Shown here one piece after another: positions 20,945 through 34,262 of a stretch of DNA of 64,000 nt; the first letter of the stretch is position 1; the number at the start of each line of letters is the position of its first letter. The stretch covers positions 7,459,501 to 7,523,500 of the forward strand of contig NC_083701.1 in NCBI RefSeq assembly GCF_033118175.1, given 5' to 3'. The notes beneath the pieces were generated by a model that was not told the DNA's origin, did not search any database, and saw only the letters and a list, made by a program, of their open reading frames with translations. The translations under genes were made by a program, and so were the position numbers. The DNA comes from Dama dama. Its lineage: Eukaryota > Chordata > Mammalia > Artiodactyla > Cervidae.

Positions 20945-22196
20945 TCAGTTCAGTTCAGTTCAGTTCAGTCGCTCAGTCGTGTCCAACTCTTTGCAACCCA
21001 TTGAATCGCAGCACGCCAGGCCTCCCTGTCCATCACCAACTCCCGAAGTCCACCCAAACCAATGTCCATTGAGTCGGTGATGCCATCCAGCCATCTCATC
21101 CTCTGTCGTCCCCTTCTCCTCCTGCCCCCAATCCCTCCCAGCATCAGGGTCTTTTCCAATCAGTCAACTCTTCGCATGAGGTGGCCAAGGTATTGGAGTT
21201 TCAGCTTCAGCATCAGTCCTTCCAATGAACACCAGGACTGATCTCCTTTAGGATGGACTGGTTGGATCTCCTTGCAGTCCAAGGGACTCTCAAGAGTCTT
21301 CTCCAACACCACAGTTCAAAAGCATCAATTCTTCGATGTTCAGCTTTGTTTACGGTCCAACTTTCACCTCTCACATCCATACATGAACACTGGAAAAACC
21401 ATAGCCTTGACTAGACAGACCTTTGTTGGCAAAGTAATGTCCCTGCTTTTAATATGCTATCTAGGTGGGTCATAACTTTCCTTCCAGGGAGTAAGAATCT
21501 TTTAATGTCATGGTTGCAGTCACCATCTGCAGTGATTTTGGAACCCAAAAAAATAAAGTCTGACACTGTGTCCACTGTTTCCCCATCTATTTGCCATGAA
21601 GTGATGGGACCAGATGCCATGATCTTAGTTTTCTGAATGTTGAGCTTTAAGCCAACTTTTTCACTCTCCTCTTTCACTTTCATCAAGAGGCTTTTTAGTT
21701 CTTCTTTACTTTCTGCCATAAGGGTGGTGTCCTCTGCACATGTGAGGTTATTGATACTTCTCCCGGCAATCTTGATTCTAGCTTGTGCTTCCTCCAGCCC
21801 AGCGTTTCTCATGATGTACTCTGCATATAAGTTAAACAAGCAGGGTGACAATATACAGCCTTGACGTACTCCTTTTCCTATTTGGAACCAGTCTGTTGTT
21901 CCATGTCCAGTTCTAACTGTTGCTTCCTGACCTGCATATAGGTTTCTCAAGAGGCAAGTCAGGTGGTCTGGTATGCCCAACTCTTTCAGAATTTTCCACA
22001 GTTTATTGTGATCCACACAGTCAAAGGCTATGGCATAGTCAATAAAGCAGAAATAGATGTTTTTCTGGAACTCTCTTGCTTTTTCAATGGTCCAGTGGAT
22101 GTTGGCAATTTGATTTCTGGTTGCTCTGCCTTTTCTAAAACCAGCTTGAACATGTGGAAGTTCATGGTTCACATATTGCTGAAGCCTGGCTTGGAG
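20945..22196 (-). mobile_element. BovB (RTE) LINE, 5'-truncated
   Basis: The 3' end is at the left, with the (ACTGA)n tail (TTCAGTTCAG on this strand). On the minus strand a 253-residue frame (21411-22172) keeps most of the RTE reverse transcriptase: FIDYAIAFDCVDHNKLW (motif A) and RQGCILSPCLFNLYAEYI (motif B). The catalytic YADD box reads CAED, so the enzyme is dead. The 5' part of the element, including the endonuclease, is missing. BovB is known as a horizontally transferred LINE in ruminants and squamates. Confidence 0.92.
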
Positions 22197-22824
22197 TTAT
22201 TGCAAGTATCAAAAGATATGATGTTTATCAAAGTGATCTGAAAACTGTAACACATAATGCTAATACAGGTTATTATTGTCTACTTAATACAAAGCCTAAA
22301 TTGTGGTGACTGATTTACATGTATCTCATTGTAGAATGGATTTCAAAAATTTGTGAAACCTCTATGATTCTAGAAATTAAAATGCAGATAACTAAAAAAT
22401 TCTGAATGCTACTCCGAATTATCGTTACACATTTTATCAAATTATTTTCAAGCGGAAAAATGCTTCCAGGGTACTGACCTCTTATCTTTCCCTTAAATAT
22501 ACTGCAATCATTCACCAAACAAAAGGCATCATGGCAGAAAAAAGAAAAATACAAAGATAAGACATGATGATCACTAGATGCGCCAGTGAAATGCAAATTT
22601 ATCATCTAAACAAGGGGAAACACTCAACGACCTTCAGAAAGGAAGAAGTTACTGGATTTTGGTACCAAAGTCTAACAATTTTCAAAATAAACTTCTTAGT
22701 GCAATGTGTTTTTTGTTTGTTTGTTTAAATCATTTTAAAACAATAAAGATCAAGGGATGAAATCAGAGATGAAATGTTCCCTAAAACTCGTAGAAGCAAT
22801 CTAACAGCTTGCACAATTACTATT
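22197..22824. other. Non-coding intron
   Basis: Only a short (TTTG)n run near 22709-22726. Confidence 0.45.
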
Positions 22825-22960
22825 TACAGACACCACGCTGGAGGCTCTGCACATGAAGCCCACACAATTCTCAGCATGCTGGGACAGGAATCAATGTCCC
22901 CTGGTACCTAGTACGTGGCAGACTTAAAGTTTGATTGCAGGACTGTCGGACTCTCAAAGG
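22825..22960 (-). mobile_element. MIR SINE (weak)
   Basis: 'acaccacgctggaggctctgcacatg...aattctcagcatg' resembles an inverted MIR. Diverged. Confidence 0.35.
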
Positions 22961-25900
22961 ATTTGCCTCTTCTCCGAATTACCACACAACTGGCTTCTGT
23001 GAAATAAAACTCATATCTTATGGCAAGACAAGAAAAATTTAAACATAAAGATTTTTCTCTGCCCTTTGGCCTCCTCTGTCCCTTCTTCTGTGCACTATGT
23101 ACCTACATCATGCATCGACCAAACCTCCCTCCGGCAGAAATACCTGCTCAGCTGTAAGAGCAACATTCTAACTTCAACAAGACAACTCCTCAAAAAAATA
23201 ACCTTCCTTCTTAATCTTGTAAAGGGCCACACTGACCCATGGCCTGCTACCTGCTTTGTAAGCTTGGATCTGGACTGTGTAAACTGTCAATAATACATCA
23301 TTTAATATATAGCCCTCTCTCTCAAAACATATACAACTATGCTCTGGCCTCTAACTGGCAGAACAGTTCCCAGAACTTTCCAAGAGGCTATTCTCGGATT
23401 ATAATCCACAATTTGACTCAAATGAAATTTTAGATCGACTGATCAATTTCTGCTGACATTTCAAAACCTCCTAAACCAACAGATAACAGATTAAATTCCA
23501 CCTCCAACATATGAACAGAATTTTATAGAACGAGTCAGTCAACTGTATTCATTGAATGTCCACTGTTTACTGAGAAACATAATAGAAGCAACAGAGAAGA
23601 TCAAATCAGGAAAGTGTAACAGTCCACATTAATCTCCAGCATGCTTCTACACACAGTATGGAGAAAGTCATCAGTCAGGGCTCAGGGGGCCCATGGTTTT
23701 ATCAGCCATAAGTTAACACTGGCTAATTTCTATTGACTCACTCTCATCTGGTACTAAGAAAAGTTCTGAAATAAGTTTTTATTGAAACCAGTTGCAAAGA
23801 AATGTCTCAGTTTCTACTTAAATCACTCAAAAAAGGCAGAAAAATGAACCCAAATGACAGAAAAAAGAAGCTAGGCATTCTTGCCATCCCAAATAGACCA
23901 ATCCCTTGGCTCTTCCAAATGATCCAGGATTACTCCTAATATATCCCAACGCATTTGTAAAATGAAGATTCGGTAAACCCCCAGACTAAGTGAAGACAAC
24001 AATACATTAGGTTAATTCCAGTTAATAATGACTCAAGTCAATAACTATTGGGAGGAGGAATGGGAATAACTACTAAAGATTGGGAAAAAAAGGAAAATCT
24101 ACTTTTTAGTTACACCTGCCCTAAGGGTTAAACCACATTTCTCACTTTTAATTGCAAACATCATTAAGTATACTGCAAAAGACCAGCTATCTTAAACAAT
24201 TATCAGGCTCCAGAGGTCACCAATTAGAACCCTGCAAGGATTTGAATTAAAAAAAGGTTTTATGATTAGGTGAAGTAATGATCCAAGAAAGAGATTAGCT
24301 CTGTTCAGACTGCACTCATTATAAAACCCATTTCCTTTGTGTGAAGATTCAATGTCTTTCTCATTTATCCCGCTGGCATTATCACACTTTGAGATAGAAA
24401 TATGACTGCACTAATGATATTCTATAACAACCATATAATACAAGCATTTTGCTCTCTATTACTTTCATATCTAATAAGATTACCAATGAATATTTTCTAT
24501 TGGTTAAATGTACAATAATACAAACTCTGTAAGTGCGACAGACTGTGCAAAATAAATTCAAAGCAGGATACAATCATGCTTTGGCTATACATTTTTAGGT
24601 TAGTTTCAGAATCATAACTGGTCCTATTTATGCAGCAGAGAGTCAGAATAATCGGAGGGAAAAAATCCTTAAGACATTAAATCATATGTTTTCATGTAAC
24701 AATTATTTACAGGTTCACTTTTATAAAAGTAATTCTAAAACTAAATAGCATGATCAGGATTGCAATCAGATCCCCAGGAACATCAACTCTGATGCTGTTT
24801 GAAGCCATATTGACAAAATCATGAGAGCTATGCTAGAATAATGAACATCACTAAAAAAGAAAAAAAAAAAAAACAACAAATGCAGCTTAATATGAGTTTA
24901 AAACATACAAGGTGCCTCAAATATTATATTTCCCTCATAACTCAATGTTGTTCTAAGCTACCTAGAAACTGCCAAACAAGCAAAAAAACACTTTTTAAAA
25001 ACAAAATACAATTACAGCAGCAACATTTTTTGTCACTCATATTTAGTCATCACAGAAAGTTAAGACTTTGGTAAACAATCCAGCAGCGCACATTAACAGT
25101 CACAGCCTCCGAGGACAGGAAACGTCTCTACACAGACACCTACAGCGCTGAAAACGAGGGCACCTTCCCACGTCGACTTCAAGTCAGGCTGTGTTATCCG
25201 CACTAGGTCATTCTCCAGTCACATTTTATTTTCCATCTCCTTATGAGTCAGATGCTGTCTCTTCACAGAGGACATTCCCACTGGAGGTTTTCTCAAAGCG
25301 ATTTGTCAAGTTAGGTTCAGATCTTCACATCTGAGACCAAGCTGTACATTAAAATCATTTAGGAACTTACAGAAAAATAACTACACTAAGGTCAGTCAGC
25401 AGCATTCCTCTGCTTGTCCTTCAGCCATCAAGTACCCAGCTGAGCAATCATGTATTCTAGTGGGTTCCACTTGCCAAATCTACTGACAACTGACTCATCT
25501 ATTTTAAGGCTAAATATATAGCTAACTTTTAACTTCACGAAACTGCACCACATGGACAAATGAGAGAATCACAGGATAAACACAGAGCATTCCTCTAGCT
25601 AAAACTAATGACAAGTATCTTAGGTTGATGTCTGACTCCCTCCTATTCTCTTTTCTTAAACACAGAGGTGAGATAATTTATTGATCTATTCTGTGAATGA
25701 GTAACCAACTAAGATGAGAACACAGAGACTAATAACACGGCCAGGAATCCAGAGAAGTGCTCCCCTAGATTTTCAATAATTTACCAATTTTCAAGCAACA
25801 ATGGTGATTGGCTCACCAACAGGCCACAGTCCATAATCAGATATACAATTAATGTTAGGTATCACCATTTCATCAGGGAAGGGGGATGAGAGAAAGAGGA

Positions 25901-26379
25901 TGATTGAGGAGAAAAGATGTCTAAAGGGGCTCTGTAAAAGAGAAAATAATGAAAACCAAGTTGAAAAGCTCCGTTCAAGACAAAAACAAAAACAAATGAA
26001 ATAATTGAAATGGCCACCCTAAAGGGTAAACGACTGAGGAGAGAATCACTGACTTGCATACAATTATTTCTGTATGTCATGCAAAAGAGGGAATAGATTT
26101 GGTCAGGATTAAGGCCAGTGACATAGCATTAGTACTGAAAGAGAGAGAGAAAGGAGCTACCATTCATTTTAGAGATGAAGACTTTAAAAATAGCATTTTC
26201 CAAAGATGGAATCAGCTACCTTGAAGGAATTTTAAGTTCATCCATAGAGGCCTGACCAGAAGGCTGGACCCACCTGACAGGAACGTTAAAGAAAGGATTC
26301 AATCACCTGACGGCAAGCTAAACTTGAAGGTTCCCTCCAACCCTGAGATTTGCACACATCCCTATCATTTGTCTCACTG
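22961..26379. other. Non-coding AT-rich intron
   Basis: No gene, RNA or repeat family that I can support. An A run occurs at about 24858-24872. Confidence 0.45.
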
Positions 26380-26490
26380 ACTAGCTCTCATAAACACAAA
26401 ACTGTGTTATTAATCATCACATGCCCAGTACTGAGTTCTGCATCATGAATATAACATGCATTCAAAAATATTTGTTTAGTGAATGAGAGT
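26380..26490 (+). mobile_element. L2 LINE 3'-end fragment
   Basis: 'atgcccagtactgagttctgcatcatgaatataac...caaaaatatttgtttagtgaatgag' fits the end of L2. Confidence 0.45.
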
Positions 26491-27254
26491 GAATGATGAT
26501 ATTCTTCATGGAAAAGCACAGTAAGACTTGATGAACTTTTAAGAATACCCAACGTCTGAATTAAGCAAAACGAAAGTCATCTATCTACCTTTCATTTTTC
26601 TAAACAAACCATCTCTGCCAGTTGCTAAGCACCATCTCTCAGCTCCATACACACCCATCAAGAATGCTGGACAGGGAACTCGCAAGCCCTGCTTCTCTGC
26701 TGCCTGGGGCTCCCACTAGGTTCTCATCAGGGAGGCCAGAGCAGGGTCCTGTCCCTTCCGTCTTGCTCCGGTTCCTGGTAGCATACAGAATAGTTTCCAA
26801 AATTCTGACAGTGACTCATTTTTCACATCCCCTCCCACCCCCCAGTCTTTGCACCAGGTCAGCAAGCCAGGACCCCCTCCTCAGAGGCCTGAGTCACTGG
26901 ACTTAATGGGTCTTGGTCCCAGCTCCACAGAGCATTTCCTCCCAAGTGTCTTCCCTTTGTTCCTCCAGCCCTGGTGGTTCTGGCTCGAGGCAGAGCCTGT
27001 GTTACTGTTTCTGTGTCCCTTCAGAATCCCTCATTTGCTTTTTCAGTCATCCAGTACTTCCCTAACCAATCCTTTCTATCAGATCTCCTTTGTTACAACG
27101 CCTGCGGAGATTTCTGTTCTCCTTACGGACCCACCACCTTGGTGAGTTCCCGAAAAGTAGAGGGGCTGGCCATCGCAGGACTCTGTGCCAGGCGCCATGC
27201 TGGGCCTCCAGTGGCCACAAACAAGTGGTGACTGAAGGACGGTGAAGTGGCGGG
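26491..27254. other. Non-coding intron
   Basis: 26640-27150 is moderately GC-rich with overlapping short frames on both strands. No splice-flanked coding pattern; not called a gene. Confidence 0.45.
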
Positions 27255-27365
27255 AAGACACAGGGTCTGGGGGCAGTCCCAGCTTGACCACTAGTGGACC
27301 TCTGGCAAGTCACTAGCTTCGCTGAGCCCTCCTCTCTTCATCTGTAAAAATGGCGGAACCCAGGT
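27255..27365 (+). mobile_element. MIR SINE
   Basis: 'agcttgaccactagtggacctctggcaagtcactagcttcgctgagccctcctctcttcatctgtaaaaatgg' is a clear MIR core. Confidence 0.75.
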
Positions 27366-30300
27366 TTGTGTGACCCAGCCCCAACTCTGGGGGCCAGGAG
27401 TCACTAATCTAATGGTATCAGCATCTTCTAATTCGATGCTTCTAGTTCTACATCACTTGGAAGTCCAAATAAACATCTTCAGACCAGTGATTTATGAATG
27501 CTAAGAAGGCTTTCCTGGCAGCATCTCTTCACCTGCTGAGAGCGCTTTCTTGCTTGCTCCCTCCGTCTCAGGGGTGGAGGGTGCTGTGTAACTGAAGAAC
27601 TGCGGGTGGGCCTGTTATTCCCTACTCCACCTCCGCATATACCATAACCATCACCATCAGAGTCTGGGAAGCCGGCATCTACATAATGACATTAGCATAG
27701 ATGGTCTCTATACAATGGAACTATAATGAATATCCTGGAGGCTGAATTATCTGAGCTACATCTCTGATTTCCCCTGTGAAAAGCACAGGAAGACAATACA
27801 ACCTGGGACTATGCGGCAGGTGATGTTTACCTTGCGAGGCAGACCTATCAATGTCCTAATCTGAGAAGCAGAGTAAATGTCTATGAATATATAACCATTC
27901 AACACACTATTCACAGGAAAAGTGTATCATCTGCAAAAGATTTGCTATTCCAAGAACTAATTAAGTTTACAAACTGTGTTGTGAATACCAGAAGGCAGTA
28001 GACATACAAATCATATTGTTAATTATGCCTCTGACAAAGAAACTATTCCAGGTATTACATACAAATGCTACAACCAGCCAAGTCCTTTAAATTCCATGAT
28101 CTCAAGCTCAGGAACAAATGAAGCCAAAACATGAGCATAAAATGAATGTAAAATTAAGTTGCTTAGAGGAAAGTTCAAAAATAGCCCTAAGTGACTGCTT
28201 AATTGCGTCATTCTGTCACCTGTTTTTGCTCATGGCCCTCCCAGAGCAGCCCACTAACCCACAGCCTCCAGACAAGCACAACTGTTTAGCTTTTTGATAT
28301 CTGCATTGAGAGAGTATAAATTAATGATAATATGGGAAGAAAAGAGCTTAATTTAGTGAGACTTTAAGTGATAAAAACATGGGTTCAAATCACAGACCAG
28401 CACTTACAATTGACACTGGGAAAAAAATCAGCAAGTCACAGGGTTCTCAGCCCCGGGCCATCAGTTACGGACACTGACACTCATGAAGGGTCGCAGGACC
28501 CATGAAGGGTCACAGGGACTCATGGTGCACCTCAGGCACTCTGTCTCAACACTTGCACAGCAGATTCCAACCTCCTGCATACTTCAGACTTCTGTACATT
28601 AACGCACACAAAGGCACATATGAAGAGAGGGCTAATAAAACTGTAATGAATATTTAAATATTAATACAACAAAAAAAAAGATCATCAGAAGAGATCAGAG
28701 TCACAGCCATCTAGGTTCTCTTGTAGTGAGAAAGCAGATTGGTTGTGGTCATGCCCGCCCTGGGCAGGGTCTGGGCACTGCTGATCAAATTAGGGGCACT
28801 CTGAACAAGAAGTCAGTCGGAGGGTCTTTAGGTGAGCTATTTATCCTCTCTGAAACTCTTACCTCTCCTCACTTAGTTGGGGTGGAAATGAAATGAGACC
28901 ATGGGGGAAAAAAAATTCACAACCTGAAAGAGTTATGCAAGTACCAGTGGAATCAGAGCAAGGGCCCCTTGCGGGAGGTGGCAGGCCAGGGCGGGGGTCA
29001 TCCAAGCAGGAGAAGAAGCTGCAGGAAGATGGGAGTGTCTAGTGACACATTTGAGAAGGTGGAGAGACTGGAGACAGACTGGGAAGGACTTCTGAGGCGA
29101 CACTGAGGGGACAGCTGCATACGTCAGGACTGGAAGAGGCAGTGACACAGGGCAGGCGCGGAAGAGATTCAGGGTTCAGAAAGAGAGAAACTGCATCATG
29201 CAGCAATGCCCCGTGGCCACACCACTGAAACTCATGACTCAGGGTCCACAGCTGTTTGTGCGACTTTCACAAAGATGCCACGTAAAGGCTGCACAGGAAC
29301 GAAAACCACGATAAAGAAAAAGTGGATCTTGAGACCTTCCACAGGCCTCTGTAACTGCCTACACCAAGAGAGTGAAGCAAATTTTAAAACTTCAATACTT
29401 CATGCAAAAAGTGCTATGAATTTCAGTGAAAAACCTCACACATTATATGTTAAATCTAAGGCCATAGGCTGAAGACTGAAAAGCGTGAGAATTACTACAC
29501 AACAGCACCCACAATGCCTTCCTGTAGAGTCATTTTACTCTGAGACTAAAAATTAAAACATTAAAGAAAATTCTGTTATATAAGATCTATGAAAGAACCA
29601 AAAACATTACAACTTTTCTACCAAACAGAAAGAACACAAGGGACAAGCTATATACCTTTGGTAAACATGATTAACTCCAACTAATAGAGCAGATACAAAT
29701 CTTACTGAAAGATGGGTAAAAACCTGTGACTTCATATTTCTTTTCCTCTAGTCTACTTCTAGCTTAAATCTGTTTAACTCGTGCCTACCTATGTCCTTCA
29801 AATGCAATCAGATCTCTTAAACACTCTTTATACCTTTTAAGTTTCTTCCTCAATTGCTACATTTGTTTCTTAAAGAAATTATTTTTACAAGTCACAGAAA
29901 TTATATATTAAAAAAAAAAAAAAACTGTACCTGAAACAAGAACCAACAATGATAAGAACAGTGACTGATATTTTATGTGGACTTCCAAAAGCCTGAATGC
30001 CAAGGCATCAAAACTGTCTGTATGCTTATAAGTCACCAGCAGCATATAACAAAGACCCTAAATTCTAAGAAAGAAAAAATTACAAAAAAAGAAAAAAAAG
30101 GGGGGGGGGTAAGCTCAGAATTAAGCCAGTGCCATTATTGGCTTTTCTTTTTTAAAATAAAATGTCTGCTCAGTCAGAGATGGGAGTCAGCATTTACTGA
30201 GAGCCTCCTGAAGCACAGACAAACATTTCTGGCACTTTTAAATACGCTGTTATCTTCGAGGGAGGCAGAAAAACAAAGAAGGGTCTTATCTTGTCTATGG

Positions 30301-31163
30301 AACTGGTAAGTGAAAGCACTAGATATTGCATCCACATGTGATAAAGTGGGATATACTTAATATAAGCTTCCACTAATTCCTGGATGATCATTTTACTCAC
30401 TTTTCCAACACATTCACCCCTTGCTGCCTGGCAGCATCTACCATACTGTTTACATCTGTCTTAATCATGGCTGAATTTCAGCACTCAGGACAGCATCTCA
30501 GACATGGCAAGCACAGAATGCATAAAGGAATGTAAGACTGGAGTTCCCTGTTGGTTTTGCCATGAACTATTAAGTGACCTTGACCAAACTATTAAAAGTT
30601 CTCAGAATTTTATTCCATTTCTTCTAGGAATTATTTTCCAAGCTCTACTTCTTCCCAGTCCAGCCCAGCCCAACCCAGGTCAACAACAATAACAACTGCC
30701 TTCTGAGAAGATGGGGTAGACTTCTGCTTCCTTTTCAGACAATTCCTCTTCTGAGCTGTCTTTCTCCTTCCTATTTCAATATCTGCTTCTCTAATCATCC
30801 ATCAACCCTATGAACCCCTCAAACCCTCTGACAAATTCAAGTTTTGTTGGTCAGCCAGGGTCAGTTTCCATTCTTTGAAAACAAAGCACTCTGAGTGACA
30901 CAGTGGGAAGCAAAAATCTCCACCACATTGTAAGTGCTCCAAGATTACTTTTTTTCATGTAACCCATTAAAAAAAAAAAAAGCTTTAATCAAACCAGATC
31001 CTGCCTGCCTTATAATTACCTCACAGTTGCCACCACAGCTCTACTTCTGCCTAAGCTTCCATCTCTTCTTGAAATCCTTTTGTCTGTGTTTCTGGGGCTA
31101 AGTCTCACCTTCCTGAGCAACTGCAGTGATTTTCCAGAATCAATGATGCATTTAGATACATGT
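27366..31163. other. Non-coding intron with weak MIR traces
   Basis: Possible MIR traces at 28370-28450, 28800-28900 and 30540-30600. Short imperfect tandem text around 'catgaagggtc' at about 28484-28520. A runs near 29910, 30086 and 30968 without recognisable elements. No gene. Confidence 0.4.
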
Positions 31164-31176
31164 AGTATCATTAAGT

Positions 31177-31445
31177 GGAGAAGGCAATGGCACCCCATTC
31201 CAGTATTCTTGCCTGGAAAATCCTATGGACGGATGAGTCTGATAGGCTGCAGTCCATGGAGTTGCTACGAGTTGGACATGACTGAACGACTTCACTTTCA
31301 TTTTTCACTTTCACGCATTGGAGAAGGAAATGGCAACCCACTCCAGTGTTCTTGCCTGGAGAATCCCAGGGACGGGGGACCCTGGTGGGCTGCCGTCTAT
31401 GGGGTCGCACAGAGTCGGACACGACTAAAGTGACTTAGCAGTAAC
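31177..31445 (+). mobile_element. Bov-A2 SINE (two A units)
   Basis: GGAGAAGGCAATGGCACCCC and GGAGAAGGAAATGGCAACCC start the two BovB-derived A units. AGTATCATTAAGT repeats at 31164-31176 and 31446-31458 are a 13-bp target-site duplication. Confidence 0.93.
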
Positions 31446-31458
31446 AGTATCATTAAGT

Positions 31459-32059
31459 ATGAGAATATGATTTTGGACTTAAAAAAAAATCCACCAAGTG
31501 ATAGTTTTAATTCTGTCATAGAACTATACAAAGATAAAATCTAAGTGTAGCAATTCTTTTTCATTTTAACCTTGAGGTAGCATGAAGGGGATGAGAACTC
31601 TAGGAGGGGAGGAGAAAAAGATAAAAGGAAACTATTTAAAGAATAGTTTTTCCTTGCCATCTAATATAAAAAGCCTCTTTGATCAAATAAAATCCAGAGT
31701 AAATCTCCTCCCTCCAGGCAAGGTTAAAAACTCAGCGAGAGAATGTAAGTAAGATAAATGAGTTTAAGGCACTGTGATGTGTTCCTAGAGTAAAAATTAA
31801 AAATTTTTAAAATCTAAGATGTGTAGATACTACACAGTAACAAAAGTATGACCTGCTGGCTATAGCCTCTATCTCAAATTTTGTATCTTCAGAAACAGGA
31901 AATCATAATGAAATCAAAGTTACAGATAAGAGCAGCAATTTCCTTTTTGTATAGATAAAGAAACATACACACATACAGCCAAGTATGTAGAAATTTTAAT
32001 AGCATGAAAGTGGATCAGGAGATATACTGATTTAACAATAAGAAGAAGGGGACTTAATT
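31459..32059. other. Non-coding intron
   Basis: AT-rich, nothing recognised. Confidence 0.45.
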
Positions 32060-32136
32060 TTATCTCCAACACAGAAAGCCACACGACTTTGGTCAAATTA
32101 CTTAATCTTTGACACTGCCTTTTAATTTGCAAAATG
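32060..32136 (+). mobile_element. MIR fragment (weak)
   Basis: 'cacacgactttggtcaaattacttaatctttgacactgcc' resembles the MIR core. It is cut by the following SINE. Confidence 0.4.
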
Positions 32137-32148
32137 TAGATCATGATG

Positions 32149-32348
32149 GGCTTTCCTGGTGGCTCAGACGGTAAAGAATCCACCTGCAATGCAGGAGACC
32201 TGGGCTCGATCCCTGGGTCAGGAAGATCCCCTGGAGAAGGGCATGGCAACCCACTCCGGTATTCTTGCCTGGAGAATCCCATAGACAGAGCAGCCTGGCA
32301 GGCTACAGCCCATGGAGTCACAAGAGTCAGACATGACTGAGCACAGCA
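32149..32348 (+). mobile_element. Bov-tA SINE, well preserved
   Basis: Full tRNA-like head (GGCTTTCCTGGTGGCTCAGA) and A unit. Perfect 12-bp target repeats TAGATCATGATG at 32137-32148 and 32349-32360. Confidence 0.95.
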
Positions 32349-32360
32349 TAGATCATGATG

Positions 32361-33739
32361 CCTTAATATGCAGAACAGTAACTAAAACAGAAAACAAACA
32401 TAAACGAGTTGAATAGGCAGTAGATATTTATGTTAATTACTTATTTACACTGCTACAATATTTCATTTAGGCACATCTAAGGTGACACCCTTCCCTCCCA
32501 AAAAGACTCTGTAAACATCAACCCCTGTCATCCACAAAGCTCTTTGCTTTCTTCAAACTCCTTCGTCTGCACAGTTGGGTGCCCGCCCACTAGAACAGGC
32601 CCCAAAACTGACCTGTGATTGTAGGGTAAGAGAAAGAGGAAAACCAAGGAGATTCTAAGAAGAAAGCACAATGAACAGAACCATGGGAAATGGATCTGCC
32701 CCAAGTTTATGATGACGAGGCTCCTTTCAAATGCCCAGAGGTGTCCCGCCAGGAAGGAGACAGATGTGCACAGTGGCACCTGATCTTCTCCCAGCTCCAG
32801 AGCATGTGCCTGGGGCAGATTCACGTCTGTCTTTCCTCTTCCTCATCCTCTACACCTCAGGGTAAATGCTCAGTATATTTAAGAAGACTAAATGATTAAC
32901 ATGTGTACTTATATCCAAAACAGACAACAGAAGAAGCAAACAAGTATAACCCGTACTTACTCCTTCAACATAATTTTCATTCACCTAAGTATGAAACGTC
33001 TTCTGTGTGCCAGGGACTCTGCCGGCTGCAGAGTTCTTCCAGAAACAAGACAGAAAGAGATTTGTTGATCATGAAGCATAGCAGAGCAGCGAAGGCAGGC
33101 ATCAGGGAGATAATTACAGCAAAGGGTGATGAGTCCTCAGGTAGGGGGGGCACAGACTGTGAAAGACAAGCCCCAAAGCCTGACGGAGTCCACTGCAGGG
33201 TCAGAGGTGGACAGGCAAGCTAAGACTTGTTGAGAGGTTTTCAGTACAAGAATTACATGCTCAGGTCTGGCTGTTACAAGATCTCACTGGCCATCCTAGA
33301 TAGATGGTCTACCAGGGATAAGCAACTTCAGCAGGGCAGATGGACTACTTACGAAATGACTGCTGAGACATTTCTTAATGACTAACAGCTCTCTTTAGAA
33401 ACCCCCCAAGATTCCCAAAGAAAGCGTGTTTTATGTACTGTGGCCTCAATGTCTCAGAGCAATGCAATATGGACGGAACATAATCAGGGTCTTCTCATCT
33501 TTGAGTTTGTGAACATCTTGAAGCTAATTCATTTCCTTCATACAGAGCCATGAAATACCCTTCAATGAACACATGAGTCTAAGAATCAAGCCATAAACAC
33601 AGCATAACATAAAGATGATAGTTTCACCGCGCCTGGTGATTCAGAGGACTTACTATCACATGTAAATCATCTGACAATGACCTGATTACTAACAGAATAA
33701 TAATATATTTTTGAGAAGTTGCACAGGATAGTACAAAAC
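32361..33739. other. Non-coding intron
   Basis: No gene or confident repeat. Confidence 0.45.
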
Positions 33740-33880
33740 AAATGGCCAATTTCTAGCCTTGTGACCTCAGAAAAGTTACTTTTTCACTTGGTTACAACTT
33801 AACTCATTTTAAAAGATGGGAGAAAACACAACCTACTTTTCATGACTATTGAATAAAAAGTAAATTCAGTGCTTAAAGGA
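33740..33880 (+). mobile_element. MIR SINE (weak)
   Basis: 'ttgtgacctcagaaaagttactttttcact...' then 'aaaagatgggagaaaaca', in MIR order. Confidence 0.4.
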
Positions 33881-34135
33881 ACACCTACTATTTGAGGGGA
33901 AAAAACACCTACGGGTACAGTATCTGACAGCAGATGTTAACAAATGCTGCTTTCACAGGCATTTACATCAAAACATCAAATTCTTCTGATGGGTCACTTC
34001 ATTTGTACAGGCTTGGTCTAATAACCTTCTAAGTCTTGTTTCTTTCGTTCCCTCTCCCAGCGCAAGAAAAGAGCCTCCGTACGTGCAGCTTCCCATATAG
34101 TAACAGACCACAAGACAAGCACTTACACTAAAGGT

Positions 34136-34253
34136 GAAAGTGAAAGTGAAGTCGCTCAGTCGTATCCGACTCTTTGCGACCCGTGTACTGTAGCCTACCA
34201 GGCTCCTCCGTCCATGGGATTCTCCAGGCAAGAATACTGGAGTGGGTTGCCAT
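34136..34253 (-). mobile_element. Bov-A SINE, single unit
   Basis: Inverted A unit flanked by ACTAAAGGT at 34127-34135 and 34254-34262. Confidence 0.92.
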
Positions 34254-34262
34254 ACTAAAGGT

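Noticed and set aside
21411..22172. 253-codon reverse transcriptase as a host gene
   Set aside because: It is a truncated BovB with a CAED in place of the YADD active site and the typical BovB 3' tail.
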